A stretch of DNA of 64,000 nucleotides, taken from positions 682,001 through 746,000 of the forward strand of contig NZ_CP054491.1 in NCBI RefSeq assembly GCF_013343005.1, in the 5' to 3' direction. The notes under the pieces are model-generated. The model was not told the DNA's origin. It worked only from the letters and a program-made list of their open reading frames with translations, and ran no database searches. Position 1 is the first letter of the stretch; each line of letters starts with the position of its first letter. Shown here one piece after another: positions 1 through 8,864 of this stretch. A program made the position numbers and the translations under genes. The stretch is from Candidatus Reidiella endopervernicosa. Lineage in GTDB: Bacteria > Pseudomonadota > Gammaproteobacteria > GCF-013343005.

Positions 1-156
1 CCTGTGCCGACGTCAAAAAATGGTCGGCTCTGTCTGCTTATATTGATCACAGCAAATAGTGTTCCAATTTGCTCGGTTATATAAACAGATAGCTCATGAT
101 GAGAGAGAGTGGTGTGATTGGTTGCACAAATTTGTAAATCGAAAAATAGAGCCACC

Positions 157-1323
157 CTATTTAGGAAGTGTATGACGAAGTACAAAGTAACCGCATACCG
201 CAGAGAGCAGTGAGCCGATGATGATACCGAGGCGCTCATCGAAGAGCATATTTATGCCGGTCTCCTCAAAAGCGAGTGAGCCGACGAAGAGGCTCATGGT
301 GAAACCGATACCGGTGATCAGCGAGACACCATAGAGCATGCCCCAGCTGATGTCGCTGGGCAGGCGTGCCAGCCCCAGCTTGATCCCCAGCCAGCAGAAG
401 AGAAACACACCAATCTGTTTGCCAAAGAAGAGTCCGGTGGCAATACCTAGCGGCACGGGATGGAGTAGCTGGGAGAGGCCGATACCCTCGAGTGATATAC
501 CCGCGTTGGCAAAGGCAAACAGCGGCAGGATAAAGAATGCGACGGCCCCGTGTAGATCGTGTTCCATCTGTTTGAGTAGTGATTGGCCGGGATTGTGACG
601 GCTCTTCATCGGGATGAAGAGTGCCAATGCGACACCGGCCAGAGTGGCATGAACCCCAGATTTAAGTACAGCAACCCACATAATGGTGCCGAGCAGAATA
701 TAGGGTGTCATCTCGCTGGTGCCACGGCGGTTGAGAATAAAGAGGCCAACCAGGCAGGAAGCAGCAATCATCATCGAGAGCAGAGAGATATCGGCGGTAT
801 AGAAGATAGCGATAATAATGATCGCACCCATATCATCAAAGATCGCCAGGCTAACGAGAAAGATCTTCAGGGAGATCGGTACACGTTTTCCCAGCAGCGA
901 GAGCACGCCGAGTGCGAAGGCGATATCGGTCGCGGTGGGAATGGCCCAGCCCTGCATGGCGGTGGTGTTGTCCTGATTAAAGAGTAGATAGAAGAGAGCG
1001 GGCACTACCATTCCGCCAACGGCGGCAAGGCCGGGTAGCACGACGTTACCAATCTGTTTGAGCTCACCTTCGAGCAGTTCGCGTTTTAGCTCCAGGCCGA
1101 CAAGGAAAAAGAAGACCGCCATCAGGCCATCGTTAATCCACAGCAGCAGTGGCTTGGCGAGTTCGAGTGGTCCAACACGAACCTCAACCGGCATCTCGAT
1201 CAACATGTTGTAGTAGATTGCCAACGGTGAGTTGGCCATGATCATCGCTAAGATGGCAGCGACGACAAGGATGATGCCGCTGGAAGATTCGAGCTTAAAA
1301 AATTCACGCATTGACGACATCAT
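157..1323 (-). CDS. nhaA: Na+/H+ antiporter NhaA
   Basis: Inner-membrane antiporter that exports Na+ in exchange for protons and supports pH and salt homeostasis. The protein is 388 residues, the same length as E. coli NhaA, and consists almost entirely of hydrophobic segments. The ion-binding aspartates fall at the E. coli positions: Asp133 in TATDIAF, and Asp163-Asp164 in IFDDMGA. The N-terminus [16 protein letters not shown] is typical of the family. The gene is monocistronic, with no partner on either side. The start could be the first or second ATG. Confidence 0.97.
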   Translation of the reverse strand: MMSSMREFFKLESSSGIILVVAAILAMIMANSPLAIYYNMLIEMPVEVRVGPLELAKPLLLWINDGLMAVFFFLVGLELKRELLEGELKQIGNVVLPGLAAVGGMVVPALFYLLFNQDNTTAMQGWAIPTATDIAFALGVLSLLGKRVPISLKIFLVSLAIFDDMGAIIIIAIFYTADISLLSMMIAASCLVGLFILNRRGTSEMTPYILLGTIMWVAVLKSGVHATLAGVALALFIPMKSRHNPGQSLLKQMEHDLHGAVAFFILPLFAFANAGISLEGIGLSQLLHPVPLGIATGLFFGKQIGVFLFCWLGIKLGLARLPSDISWGMLYGVSLITGIGFTMSLFVGSLAFEETGINMLFDERLGIIIGSLLSAVCGYFVLRHTLPK

Positions 1324-1489
1324 TTCTGTATCAAGTCCCTGTTCGTATTGATGGATTCACTATGTCTGTTCAGTGCTTGATAAGCGCAAGCCTGGATAGG
1401 CTTGGAGGCGGAAAAGAGTCAAAAAGTTCCGCACAAATATGCGGTTCAATCTGATGGTTCGTAACGGATTTTAGTGTGTCGTATGAATG

Positions 1490-1825
1490 CTATAGCAGGG
1501 AGAAGGAGGCATCACGTTCGTTGATGCACTCGACGCTGCCCATCTCGAAGTCACGACAGATCTGTGGGCGATCATCATAGATTGTGCAGAGCATGGTGGT
1601 ACGATCGAGCGCAGTACACCAGCCGTCGTCTCTTCGTAGCATTACCTCACCACCCCAGCTGCTCTGCTCGGTCATCGTCTCAGGCACCCGGTTGTCATCA
1701 ACCAGAATGACCTGAAGGCGACAGCAGGCAGCATCACAGCTGTCGCAGGTTATCTCGGTAGTAGTGATAGCCGTGACCCTATAAACAGGCGAACGATCGG
1801 AGTGAGATCCAGATCGTCGTAGCAA
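1490..1825 (-). CDS. YkgJ-type cysteine-cluster protein
   Basis: Small protein with the CxxCxxxCC pattern (CDSCDAACC) followed by two further cysteines (CTIYDDRPQICRDF). This is the arrangement of the YkgJ/UPF0153 family, which is thought to bind zinc or an Fe-S cluster and has no firm function. The homologous part begins near residue 22. The first possible start is a TTG, and the first about 20 residues are arginine- and serine-rich and unlike the family. The true start may therefore be different, or a frameshift may lie just upstream. It stands alone, with 160 bp to nhaA. Confidence 0.75.
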   Translation of the reverse strand: MLRRSGSHSDRSPVYRVTAITTTEITCDSCDAACCRLQVILVDDNRVPETMTEQSSWGGEVMLRRDDGWCTALDRTTMLCTIYDDRPQICRDFEMGSVECINERDASFSLL

Positions 1826-2138
1826 GCTGAGGGAGAAGAAGAGCGGTAGTGAGCTGTCTCATTATCAAACCCTGGGTGGCGATGATACGAACGAACCCCA
1901 ATCATATATCCGATATCAGAGGGGTGAAAGCGGTTCTGTTTCAACGAGGAAGGGATGATTAAATCAACATCTTGTTACAGGCGATTTCGATTTGGGGTTG
2001 ATATTGGTAAGCCCAATGAGGGCATGCAAGCAGGCGGGTAGTCGATGTAGAGAGCAAGAACCTTCGCGCCTGTCAGGTGTGCGATCGAGCTGAAAATAAA
2101 CAGAGTGGGGCTGTCTGAGTATGTGGTCTGTTAGCTTT
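1826..2138. other. Intergenic stretch, no gene seen
   Basis: This 313-bp gap separates two leftward genes. I see no coding frame with family resemblance, no REP palindrome and no convincing hairpin terminator. It may hold the promoter of the cysteine-cluster gene. Confidence 0.4.
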
Positions 2139-2636
2139 TTAACTCAACAGTTCATAGTAGATGAGGAGTGTTGCGCCAATGCCAAATCCATATGGAATGT
2201 GAGATAGCAGGGGCGAGAGAATAGGTCTCGAACTAAAAGGCGTTTTAAAACCAAAGAGCCCCCAGCCAAACGAGGGCATCAGAATAAACCAGGGAAGTGC
2301 GCTCGTGAGCAGACCGAAGATTGATGCCATCAGCAGATGATTAGTAGAGAGGCCAATCCCGGTGATCATCAGCAGCAAAGGGTAGAAGAGCGCAACTACA
2401 CCGCCACCGATAATAAAATGGAACAGCTGCCCAATTCGAAGCTCATTCGCTACGGGATCGGTGGTGGCAATATCTCGATGAAAAAACAGACCAGATAACA
2501 GGCTGTGAGCCCAGCGACCAACGTAGGCACCCGTTACACCGCTACTGATACCAACCTTACTGAGCTGTGCCTCGGTGATATCCATCAGTACCGAGCCGAC
2601 GAGTCCGCCGATAAAAGCAACCAACCAGATTTCCAA
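2139..2636 (-). CDS. DUF2938-like four-helix membrane protein
   Basis: A 165-residue hydrophobic protein with about four membrane segments. It starts MEIWLVAFIGGLVGSVLMD, contains a conserved-looking VGRWAHSL motif, and later has ALPWFILMPSFGWG followed by FKTP. This pattern of Gly-rich first helix with Asp, GRW, PWF...P..G.G and .KTP resembles the DUF2938 family, whose function is unknown. The assignment is from memory of the family pattern. It is followed 40 bp upstream on the same strand by another small gene and may be co-transcribed with it. Confidence 0.6.
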   Translation of the reverse strand: MEIWLVAFIGGLVGSVLMDITEAQLSKVGISSGVTGAYVGRWAHSLLSGLFFHRDIATTDPVANELRIGQLFHFIIGGGVVALFYPLLLMITGIGLSTNHLLMASIFGLLTSALPWFILMPSFGWGLFGFKTPFSSRPILSPLLSHIPYGFGIGATLLIYYELLS

Positions 2637-2675
2637 TGTAACGCTCCCTGTCGATCGGTAGTGTGGTGTGGATGG

Positions 2676-3023
2676 TTAGCTCGCTCTTAATGCCAGGTAG
2701 TCGTCGATCAGCAGGGCGAGTTTGTCATGAATGTGCGCTTCAAATTCGTTCAGGCTTTTATCAAAGATCCCTAAATATTTGTCCGCCTTATCGTGTGTCA
2801 GGGATTTTTCATTAACCATGTACTGCATCTCAGGAAGCGTCTTATCATGGCGCGGCGAAAGCTCCCAGTGGACAAAGTCGGAGTCGAGATCTTCAACCTC
2901 AAGCTGTGCGAAATTGCAGAACTCCTCGACGGTCTCTCGGCCCTCCGGCCCAAGACAGCCCGGCTCGATTCGCACGACAACATTGAGTTTCTTCTCTTGT
3001 GGTAAAGGCAGGCTGTTTTTCAT
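2676..3023 (-). CDS. Hypothetical soluble protein, 115 aa
   Basis: I do not recognise this protein. It is acidic and soluble in character, without signal peptide or membrane segment, and is rich in Glu, Asp and Leu (for example EEFCNFAQLEVEDLDSD and HDKLALLIDDYLALR). It is placed just upstream of, and on the same strand as, the DUF2938-like membrane gene. The coding frame is uninterrupted and its start follows a purine-rich stretch. The function is unknown. Confidence 0.6.
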   Translation of the reverse strand: MKNSLPLPQEKKLNVVVRIEPGCLGPEGRETVEEFCNFAQLEVEDLDSDFVHWELSPRHDKTLPEMQYMVNEKSLTHDKADKYLGIFDKSLNEFEAHIHDKLALLIDDYLALRAS

Positions 3024-3175
3024 CTCGTTTTGTCAGTTCTGTCAGTTGGTTGCGATAAATTAGGGCTACCGAATGTAGATAGTTACAGGGCGATTTACAA
3101 GCGCTGTGGTCGATTCGGATTCGAACTGAATCGTTAGCAGGTGTCGAAGCAGCGTTCGTAAAGCTGCTGGGTTGC

Positions 3176-4771
3176 TCAAAGTGATACGCCACCATAGGCG
3201 ACGCCCGCGAGGTGGGCCATCTCACGCTGCCAGCTAGTCAGGTCGTCAATGCAGAATTGATTCAGGTGGTCGTGGCCGCAGGCGCGCGCCATCACCTGCA
3301 TCAGCTCGGTTGAGGCGCGAAAGAAGTTGTTCAGCTGCTCCGCCCCCTTCTCGATCTTCAGCCGTTGGCGCAGGTGCGGTTGCTGGGTGGCGATACCCAC
3401 CGGGCAGTTATTGGTATGGCAGGCGCGCATACCGAGACAGCCGATCGCCTGAATGGCCGAGTTGGAGAGGGCGATGGCATCGGCACCCAGCGCCAGCGCC
3501 TTGATAAAATCGACCGGAAGTCGCAGTCCACCGGTAATGATCAGTGATACATCGCCGCGTCCCTGCTGGTCGAGATAGCGACGGGCACGCGCCAGTGCCG
3601 GGATGGTCGGTACCGAGATATTGTCGCGAAACAGCAGTGGGGCGGCACCGGTGCCACCGCCGCGACCATCGAGAATGATGTAGTCGACACCGATCTGTAG
3701 CGCCGCCTCGATATCGCGCTCGATATGTTGTGCCGAGAGCTTTACCCCGATCGGAATACCGTCGGTCGCCTCGCGCACCTCCTCGGCAAAGGCGCGGTAA
3801 TCTTCCACATGTTCCCAGTCGGGAAAGCGTGGTGGAGAGATCGCCGCCTCACCCTCGACCAGTCCGCGTACCTCGGCAATCTTGCCCTTCACCTTGCAAC
3901 CCGGCAGATGGCCGCCGGTGCCGGTCTTCGCCCCCTGCCCGCACTTGAAGTGGAACGCCTGACAGCGCTGAACCTTCTCCATCGAATAACCGAAGCGCGC
4001 CGAGGCGAGCTCATAGAGATAGCGTGAGTTGGCCGCCTGTTCACTCGGCAGCATGCCGCCCTCACCGGAGCAGATGCCGGTGCCCGCCAGCTCTGCACCC
4101 ATCGCCAGTGCAACCTTCGCCTCCTCGGAGAGGGCACCAAAGCTCATGTCGGAGACCAGTAGGGGTCGTTCAAGTATCAATGGTCGATTGGCGTTGGGGC
4201 CGATCACAGCCTCTGTGGCCACCGCGGCCTCATCGAGCAGCGGAACCCGGTGCAGCTGTGCGGTGAGAATCTGAATATCCTCCCACTTCGGCAATTGGTC
4301 GCGAGGCACACCCATGGCGCTAATGCGACCATGGTGGCCGGCCTTCGACAGGCCGTGCTCTGCCAGGTGCTGGATATATTGGGTGTGGGGTTCGTCTACG
4401 GTGCCGTGCAGATCCTTGTAGAGACCCTGATAAGCGTCGCGGTCGTAGGGGTGCGGATGGTCGCAGGCCCACGCCTCGATCTCATCCTCATCCACCCAGG
4501 ACGCGAAGCGTGCCAGTTTCTCTGATGGGTTATAGGCGCTGACACCGGTTTTATAGTCGTAATCCCAGCCGTGCAGACCACAGACAAGATCGTTACCACT
4601 CACATGGCCGTCAGACATCAGTGCGCCGCGGTGGAGACAGCGCCCAAAGAGAACAGAAGCCGCATCCTCATGCTCCTAGCGAATGATGACCAGATCGACA
4701 GTGGCGATCAGCGCGTAGTGAGGCTTAAGGGGAACCAGCTCATCCCATTGGGCAATCGTGATCCTCTTCAT
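3176..4771 (-). pseudogene. Rieske + FMN-binding glutamate synthase-like protein with in-frame TAG
   Basis: The C-terminal domain is that of the glutamate synthase FMN-binding family: GGxxGAAPLLFRDN-like barrel strands and the [3Fe-4S] cysteines in CLGMRACHTNNCPVG. The N-terminus is a Rieske [2Fe-2S] domain with both ligand pairs, CLHRG and CGLHGWDY. Reading upstream from the ATG at 4618, the frame continues through the first CxH motif back to an ATG at 4769-4771 that follows a good GGAGG site. It is interrupted only by a TAG at 4676-4678, about 32 codons in. Translation from 4618 would give a 480-residue protein lacking half of the Rieske cluster. It could be a recent nonsense mutation, an assembly error or a read-through codon. 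The role is probably a redox or amidotransfer reaction of unknown substrate. Confidence 0.85.
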
Positions 4772-4852
4772 AACCCTCCGCGCAGTGTCGTGATTAGCTG
4801 GTTAAAGCATAGTCAAAACGGCGTGGCTTGAAGGAGGGGTTGAGGAGTTATT

Positions 4853-4961
4853 TGATGGGCACGCTGCGCTTTGCCCATCCTACGTATGTGTGTGCATTGG
4901 ATATTGTTGGATATCTCGGTGCTGGCTCATTGATGGGCGCGCCGCGCATTGCCCATCCTAC
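4853..4961 (-). repeat. REP palindromes, RAYT-1 family (two copies)
   Basis: Two copies, 4853-4883 and 4931-4961, of a 31-bp imperfect palindrome that begins TGATGGGC and ends GCCCATCCTAC. They are in the orientation opposite to the next pair. The second copy has a more GC-rich centre (GCGCGCCGCGCATT). Their closeness to the transposase gene at 5161 fits REPs mobilised by a RAYT protein. Confidence 0.85.
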
Positions 4962-5000
4962 GGGAGTGAATGGCTGGTTACAGATCTCGGCGCCGGTCAG

Positions 5001-5163
5001 GTAGGATGGGCAAAGCAAAGCGTGCCCATCACTCATAATCAGCATCATCCGACACAGCCGAAACCTCTGATCCCCAATCCGGTTCATAAAATCCGTCACC
5101 AGTGGCAAGCATTAACGAACAGTCAGGCCAAGGTAGGATGGGCAAAGCAGAGCGTGCCCATCA
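5001..5163 (+). repeat. REP palindromes, RAYT-1 family (two copies)
   Basis: Two copies, 5001-5031 and 5133-5163, of GTAGGATGGGCAAAGC followed by RAGCGTGCCCATCA. Both begin with the GTAG head typical of REP sequences. The second copy contains the stop codon of the RAYT gene (5161-5163), so the element and the coding sequence overlap. Confidence 0.88.
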
Positions 5164-5685
5164 CTCATACTCAACATCAGCTACCCCTGCCGGAATTTCC
5201 ATCCCCCAATCCGGTTCGTACAACCCATCGCCTACAGCTCGCATAAATGAACTGTAGGGCCAATCCCTGGGTGCCTGCACGTAACCGTGTTTGACCGGGT
5301 TGTAGTGGATGTAATCGAGATGGTGGCGCCAATCTCTCTCATCACGGATAGTGTGCTCCCAGTAGCGACGCTGCCAGACCCCTTTCTCACGTTTTCGACG
5401 CTGAGACCTGTTCAATGTTGCAGAAGAGAGCGGTGAAGAAAATTTCCGTTTCAGCACCATCCAGCGGCGTGCATAGTCATCATCCCCTCTCGGGAGATTC
5501 CAGATTGTGTGCAGGTGATCGGGGAGAACAACAACGGCATCGATTTCGAAGGGGTAGCGTTTGCGGGTGTGCACGAAGGCGGCACGCAGCAGATCGATAT
5601 TATCGATGAGGATGGGTTGTCGTGATTGCGTGACGACGGTGAAGAAATAGGTACCACCGGCTTCGAAGTTACGACGATATTCCAT
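5161..5685 (-). CDS. REP-associated tyrosine transposase (RAYT-1)
   Basis: Y1 transposase of the RAYT (TnpA_REP, IS200-related) class, which nicks single-stranded DNA at REP sequences. Visible hallmarks are the N-terminal YRRNFEAGGTYFFTVV, the HUH-type metal-binding DHLHTIW, and the catalytic tyrosine region HLDYIHYNPVKHGYV followed by WPYSSF. I place the start at the ATG before EYRRNF (5685); upstream in-frame ATGs at 5694, 5700 and 5724 exist, but the last lies inside a REP. The gene is bracketed by REPs at 4853-5163 and 5715-5742, consistent with a self-contained REP/RAYT unit. Confidence 0.93.
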   Translation of the reverse strand: MEYRRNFEAGGTYFFTVVTQSRQPILIDNIDLLRAAFVHTRKRYPFEIDAVVVLPDHLHTIWNLPRGDDDYARRWMVLKRKFSSPLSSATLNRSQRRKREKGVWQRRYWEHTIRDERDWRHHLDYIHYNPVKHGYVQAPRDWPYSSFMRAVGDGLYEPDWGMEIPAGVADVEYE

Positions 5686-5714
5686 ATCGAGCATCCTCAT
5701 CCTGAGGGTTGATG

Positions 5715-5742
5715 TGATGGGCAAAGCAAAGCGTGCCCATCA
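5715..5742 (+). repeat. REP palindrome upstream of RAYT-1
   Basis: A 28-bp copy, TGATGGGCAAAGC followed by AAAGCGTGCCCATCA, without the GTAGGA head of the other copies. It lies just upstream of the RAYT-1 start on the transposase's own leader and gives a near-perfect inverted repeat (TGATGGGCA / TGCCCATCA). Confidence 0.85.
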
Positions 5743-5754
5743 TAACTGAACAGA

Positions 5755-6627
5755 CTAACCGTTCAGCAGGCTCGCAAGTCGCTGCCGGTACTTACCGGCC
5801 AGCTCGGCATTGTTGGGGTCGAGCATATTGGTGACGGTGATGATCATCTCCTTCGCCGCACCGTTCTTGTAGTCGGGATCGGCCTGCAGCACGGTGAAGA
5901 GCTGATCGATAGCGCTGTCGTAGTCGTGGGCGGCGACATGGCAGATGGCCAGATCGAAGCGGGCGTCGAGGTCGTCGCTATTGTCGGAGAGCCGCTGCTG
6001 CAGCGCCTCGGCACCCTCGGTATTCGATGCGAGGTCGGCGAAGGTGAGCTGGCCGGTGAGCGACTTGCTCATCTCGCTCTCCTTGTCGCTGTCGGGCAGC
6101 TTGTTGAAGAGGCCGGTGGCCTGCTCCATCTCGCCGATGTCGATGAAGATCTGCACCATATCCATCGCCACGCGGGTATTGGCCGGGTCCATCTGGATCG
6201 CCTGCGACATCATCACGATCGCCTCGCTGGTCTCACCGGCCATGTGCTTGGCACGCGCTTGCTCCCTGAGCTCCTCAGACCTGCTGAAGATGCCCATTCC
6301 CTTGAGTAGCATCCGAAGCTCCTCCTCCTGAAACTGCCCCTGCTCAGAGAAGGTCACCTCGCCCTTGTTGAAGACTCGTAGCGCGGGCACGTTCTCCACG
6401 CCGAACTGCTCCACCAGCTCCGGCTGCTCGTCGATATCGACCTTGGCAAAGACGAACTGACCGGCAAACTCGGTGGCTAGATCGTGCAGTGTATCGGCCA
6501 TCGCCATGCACGGCCCCGACCACATCGCCATGAACTCCACCACCACCGGAAGCTGGTGGGAGTTCTGAATCACGTATTTATCGAAGCCGGATGCACCGAC
6601 CTCTACAATTAACGGTTCGTTTGCCAT
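5755..6627 (-). CDS. cnoX: Thioredoxin-TPR co-chaperone (CnoX/YbbN)
   Basis: A 290-residue cytosolic protein with an N-terminal thioredoxin fold (about residues 1-110) and C-terminal TPR-like helices (about 115-290). The active-site motif is WSGPC (residues 36-40), with serine in place of the first cysteine. This Ser-x-x-Cys form is characteristic of E. coli CnoX/YbbN, which protects clients from overoxidation and hands them to GroEL/DnaK. The later cis-proline strand NVPALRVF is present. The gene is single and uninterrupted; the RBS is AGAG-rich just upstream. Confidence 0.9.
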   Translation of the reverse strand: MANEPLIVEVGASGFDKYVIQNSHQLPVVVEFMAMWSGPCMAMADTLHDLATEFAGQFVFAKVDIDEQPELVEQFGVENVPALRVFNKGEVTFSEQGQFQEEELRMLLKGMGIFSRSEELREQARAKHMAGETSEAIVMMSQAIQMDPANTRVAMDMVQIFIDIGEMEQATGLFNKLPDSDKESEMSKSLTGQLTFADLASNTEGAEALQQRLSDNSDDLDARFDLAICHVAAHDYDSAIDQLFTVLQADPDYKNGAAKEMIITVTNMLDPNNAELAGKYRQRLASLLNG

Positions 6628-6720
6628 ATTCGTCTCTCTCGGATCTGTTGTTGTCTGTAATCACCCATAGATGGCATCCACATCGTGAATTTCAACTCTG
6701 CTACCTGTTGCTCTCCATCC

Positions 6721-6878
6721 GTAGGGTGGGTTGAGCATGGCCTGAGTGAAGCGAGTAAGTACCCTTGGGGTGGAGCGAACCCACCCAATGCCGATGCGGT
6801 TGGGGAATTTGGTGTTTGTTGGGTTTCCCTAAAGGACGTGAACCTACGGTTCATCGCGCTAAGCTCAACCCACCCTAC
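6721..6878 (+). repeat. BIME-like repeat, family II
   Basis: A 158-bp unit bounded by the inverted ends GTAGGGTGGGTTGAGC and GCTCAACCCACCCTAC. Its inside carries TACCCTTGGGGTG and, near the right end, the motif CCCTAAAGGACGTGAACC / GGTTCATCGCGC. An inverted homologous copy lies at 10092-10247. It separates cnoX from the YbaN-like gene and overlaps the last codons of the latter (6875). Confidence 0.85.
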
Positions 6879-7264
6879 ATCTCCCCCCGTTCGCCGTCGC
6901 TGGGCTCAGGCCGACTCAGCAAAAAGCCGATGATGGTGATAAAGAGCAGCGCCAGCCCAGTCGATACCCAGCGGTTCTCGATCTGCAGATACATGATGAT
7001 CCAGCTTGCCGTGAGCAGGATCACGGCAATCACCTTGCTGGTGCGCGAGACAGCCCCCTGCTGCTCCCAGTCGATCAGAAGTTTCCCAAAGTGCGGATGG
7101 GCGTAGAGCCAGCGGTGTAGCCGCTCGGAACCTCGGGCTGCAAACCATGCAGTCAGCAGCAGGAAGGGGACGGTCGGTAGGCCGGGCAGCACAATCCCTA
7201 TGATCGCCAGCGCCAGAAAGAGGTAGGCCAGTATCAGTGCGGCCCAGCGGGTCACTCTCTGCAT
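6875..7264 (-). CDS. YbaN/DUF454 family inner-membrane protein
   Basis: A 129-residue protein with membrane segments at about residues 8-45 and 78-112. The family signature is seen in GIVLPGLPTVPFLLLTAWFA followed by ARGSERLHRWLYAHPHFG and W. This is the DUF454 (YbaN) pattern; the function is unknown. The last codons (…SDGERGEM) extend into the right end of the family II repeat, so the repeat has probably replaced the original C-terminal tail. Confidence 0.88.
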   Translation of the reverse strand: MQRVTRWAALILAYLFLALAIIGIVLPGLPTVPFLLLTAWFAARGSERLHRWLYAHPHFGKLLIDWEQQGAVSRTSKVIAVILLTASWIIMYLQIENRWVSTGLALLFITIIGFLLSRPEPSDGERGEM

Positions 7265-7299
7265 CGGAAAAGTCTCTCAATACTCCACGGTAGATTAGG

Positions 7300-7421
7300 G
7301 TAGGTTGGGCCAGGCGCGATGTACCGGAGGTACGCGCCCTTTAGGGCAATCCGGGAAATAACTGGAGACATCCACTGGATTGGTGACGCCCTCGGATTGC
7401 GATTCACTCCATCCGGGCTAC
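7300..7421 (+). repeat. Hybrid BIME-like repeat
   Basis: The left end is GTAGGTTGGGC (family II-like), while the right end is CATCCGGGCTAC (family III). The centre holds GGCGCGATGTACCGGAGGT and CCTTTAGGGCAATCC, which are also found in the unit at 8756-8861. It therefore looks like a chimera of two palindromic REP families. Confidence 0.75.
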
Positions 7422-7451
7422 CTACTTAATTGCCTTCATTACACATAGCAC

Positions 7452-8690
7452 CTACTCCGCCGGAATAGCAAAGAAGACCACTGCCAGCAGCAGCACCGCC
7501 AGCGTCAGGAACAGAATGCGCATCCATATCGTCATACGCTTCCCCGGCTCACAGTCGTGATAGCAGAAATTGAGCGCCAGCACCGCTTGCAGGAAGTAGT
7601 AGATGGCGAATGCCTGTGAGGCGAGGGTGATGATGTGTAGCAGGTCGGTCGACCAGACCAGCACGATGGCGGCGATTGAGATGGCAACGTAGCTGATCTC
7701 GGTTGAGAAGCGGCTGCCGCTGTTCTGGTACATCAGCCCACCGGCGCCTCCGGTATCGGCCACTGCGGCGCTGAACTGGCTCATGATCGCCGCGGCGATC
7801 AGCATCACCGGTAGCACCACCGCCACCAGCCCGGTCACGTGGACGATGTTGGCCAGCTTCACGTTCATCAGATCGAGGTGCTGTACCACCGGCAGCAGCG
7901 CCACCACCGCCAGCACGTAGAGCACACCGGAGATGATCTGCGCCCGGCGCATCGTAATCACCCTTACCTCGGGTGAGTACTTGGTGCCGAGAAAACGGGA
8001 GGTCTCAAACCCCTGCACCACCAGCAGCGCACCGGCCATGATGCGTAGCTGCGTCGTCCACTCACGCTCCTGGTAGTTGAGTTCAAGCGCCTCATCGGAG
8101 TTCATGAAATTGAGGCCGTAAACAAACAGCCCGAGCAGCAGCGCCCCGACGATGGCGAGTTGTATCGTCATTGAGACCGCCTCCAACTTCTCCAGCCCGC
8201 CCAGCCCCTTGATATAACCGACCACTGCGATGAAGGCGATAATGGAGGAGGTCAGCATTCGTTCGGCGAAGAGGTTCTGGATCTCAAGATAGTTGAGCAG
8301 GAATGAGGAGAGCAGTGAGAGGTAGAAGGCGACCGCCACCATGTAGGCCATGCAGAGGGCGATGTTGCCGATCATCTCGATCTTATGGGTGATCGCGCAG
8401 AGACTCCCCTCGAGCATGCGTGGTTCGACATGGAGGATATTGAAGCGAATTACCGTACCGATTGAGTAGGCGAGTATCACGATGGCCACTACAGCGAGTG
8501 GGGACAACGGCCCCACCACGCTGGCGAGCAGCGGCGCCATGATCAGAAAACCGCTACCGATAATCGAAGAGAGCGGAGTGAGCGTTGCCTGCCACGATTC
8601 GCTCTTCGAGAGGCGAGGGTGGCGGAGGAAGTAGATGACGATCATCGCCATTACGATGAGGGTGCCGTTCAGAAGGTAGCCTGCTGCCAT
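7452..8690 (-). CDS. APC-like multi-pass membrane permease
   Basis: A 412-residue protein with about 11 hydrophobic segments. The early segment SSIIGSGFLIMAPLLASVVG resembles the broken first helix (GSG/GxG) of amino acid-polyamine-cation transporters, and the general layout fits the LeuT fold. No substrate can be read from the sequence. It stands alone between two repeat units. Alternatives are an Nramp-like or an uncharacterised membrane family. Confidence 0.55.
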   Translation of the reverse strand: MAAGYLLNGTLIVMAMIVIYFLRHPRLSKSESWQATLTPLSSIIGSGFLIMAPLLASVVGPLSPLAVVAIVILAYSIGTVIRFNILHVEPRMLEGSLCAITHKIEMIGNIALCMAYMVAVAFYLSLLSSFLLNYLEIQNLFAERMLTSSIIAFIAVVGYIKGLGGLEKLEAVSMTIQLAIVGALLLGLFVYGLNFMNSDEALELNYQEREWTTQLRIMAGALLVVQGFETSRFLGTKYSPEVRVITMRRAQIISGVLYVLAVVALLPVVQHLDLMNVKLANIVHVTGLVAVVLPVMLIAAAIMSQFSAAVADTGGAGGLMYQNSGSRFSTEISYVAISIAAIVLVWSTDLLHIITLASQAFAIYYFLQAVLALNFCYHDCEPGKRMTIWMRILFLTLAVLLLAVVFFAIPAE

Positions 8691-8755
8691 GGGTATCCAT
8701 CTTTTGGTTATAGGTATCCCCGATTATAGACGCAGAGAGGGCATCAATACGTCAT

Positions 8756-8861
8756 GTAGCCCGGATGAAGTGCAACGTAATCCGGGGATCTCTATTAATT
8801 CCCAGATTGCCCTAAAGGACTCGAACCTCCGGTACATCGCGCCGAGCTTCATCCGGGCTAC
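8756..8861 (+). repeat. BIME-like repeat, family III
   Basis: Inverted ends GTAGCCCGGATGAAG and CTTCATCCGGGCTAC enclose about 75 bp that include AATCCGGGG and the shared motif CCTAAAGGACTCGAACCTCC. The same ends occur at 9771-9853 and 14044-14133. It lies downstream of the RAYT-2 gene. Confidence 0.85.
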
Positions 8862-8864
8862 CTG

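Noticed and set aside
1-156. Gene end or regulatory site left of nhaA
   Set aside because: Only non-coding, A+T-rich sequence is seen; no family match or palindrome.
3310-3504. Arginine/proline-rich frames opposite the glutamate synthase and argH genes
   Set aside because: They lie antisense to well-supported genes in GC-rich sequence and have no family resemblance.
4676-4678. TAG as a pyrrolysine codon
   Set aside because: No pylT, pylS or methylamine gene is in the window, and the site is not a known pyrrolysine position.
4853-5163. CRISPR array
   Set aside because: The repeats are palindromes in both orientations with uneven spacing (47-101 bp) and no cas genes; they are REPs of the RAYT.
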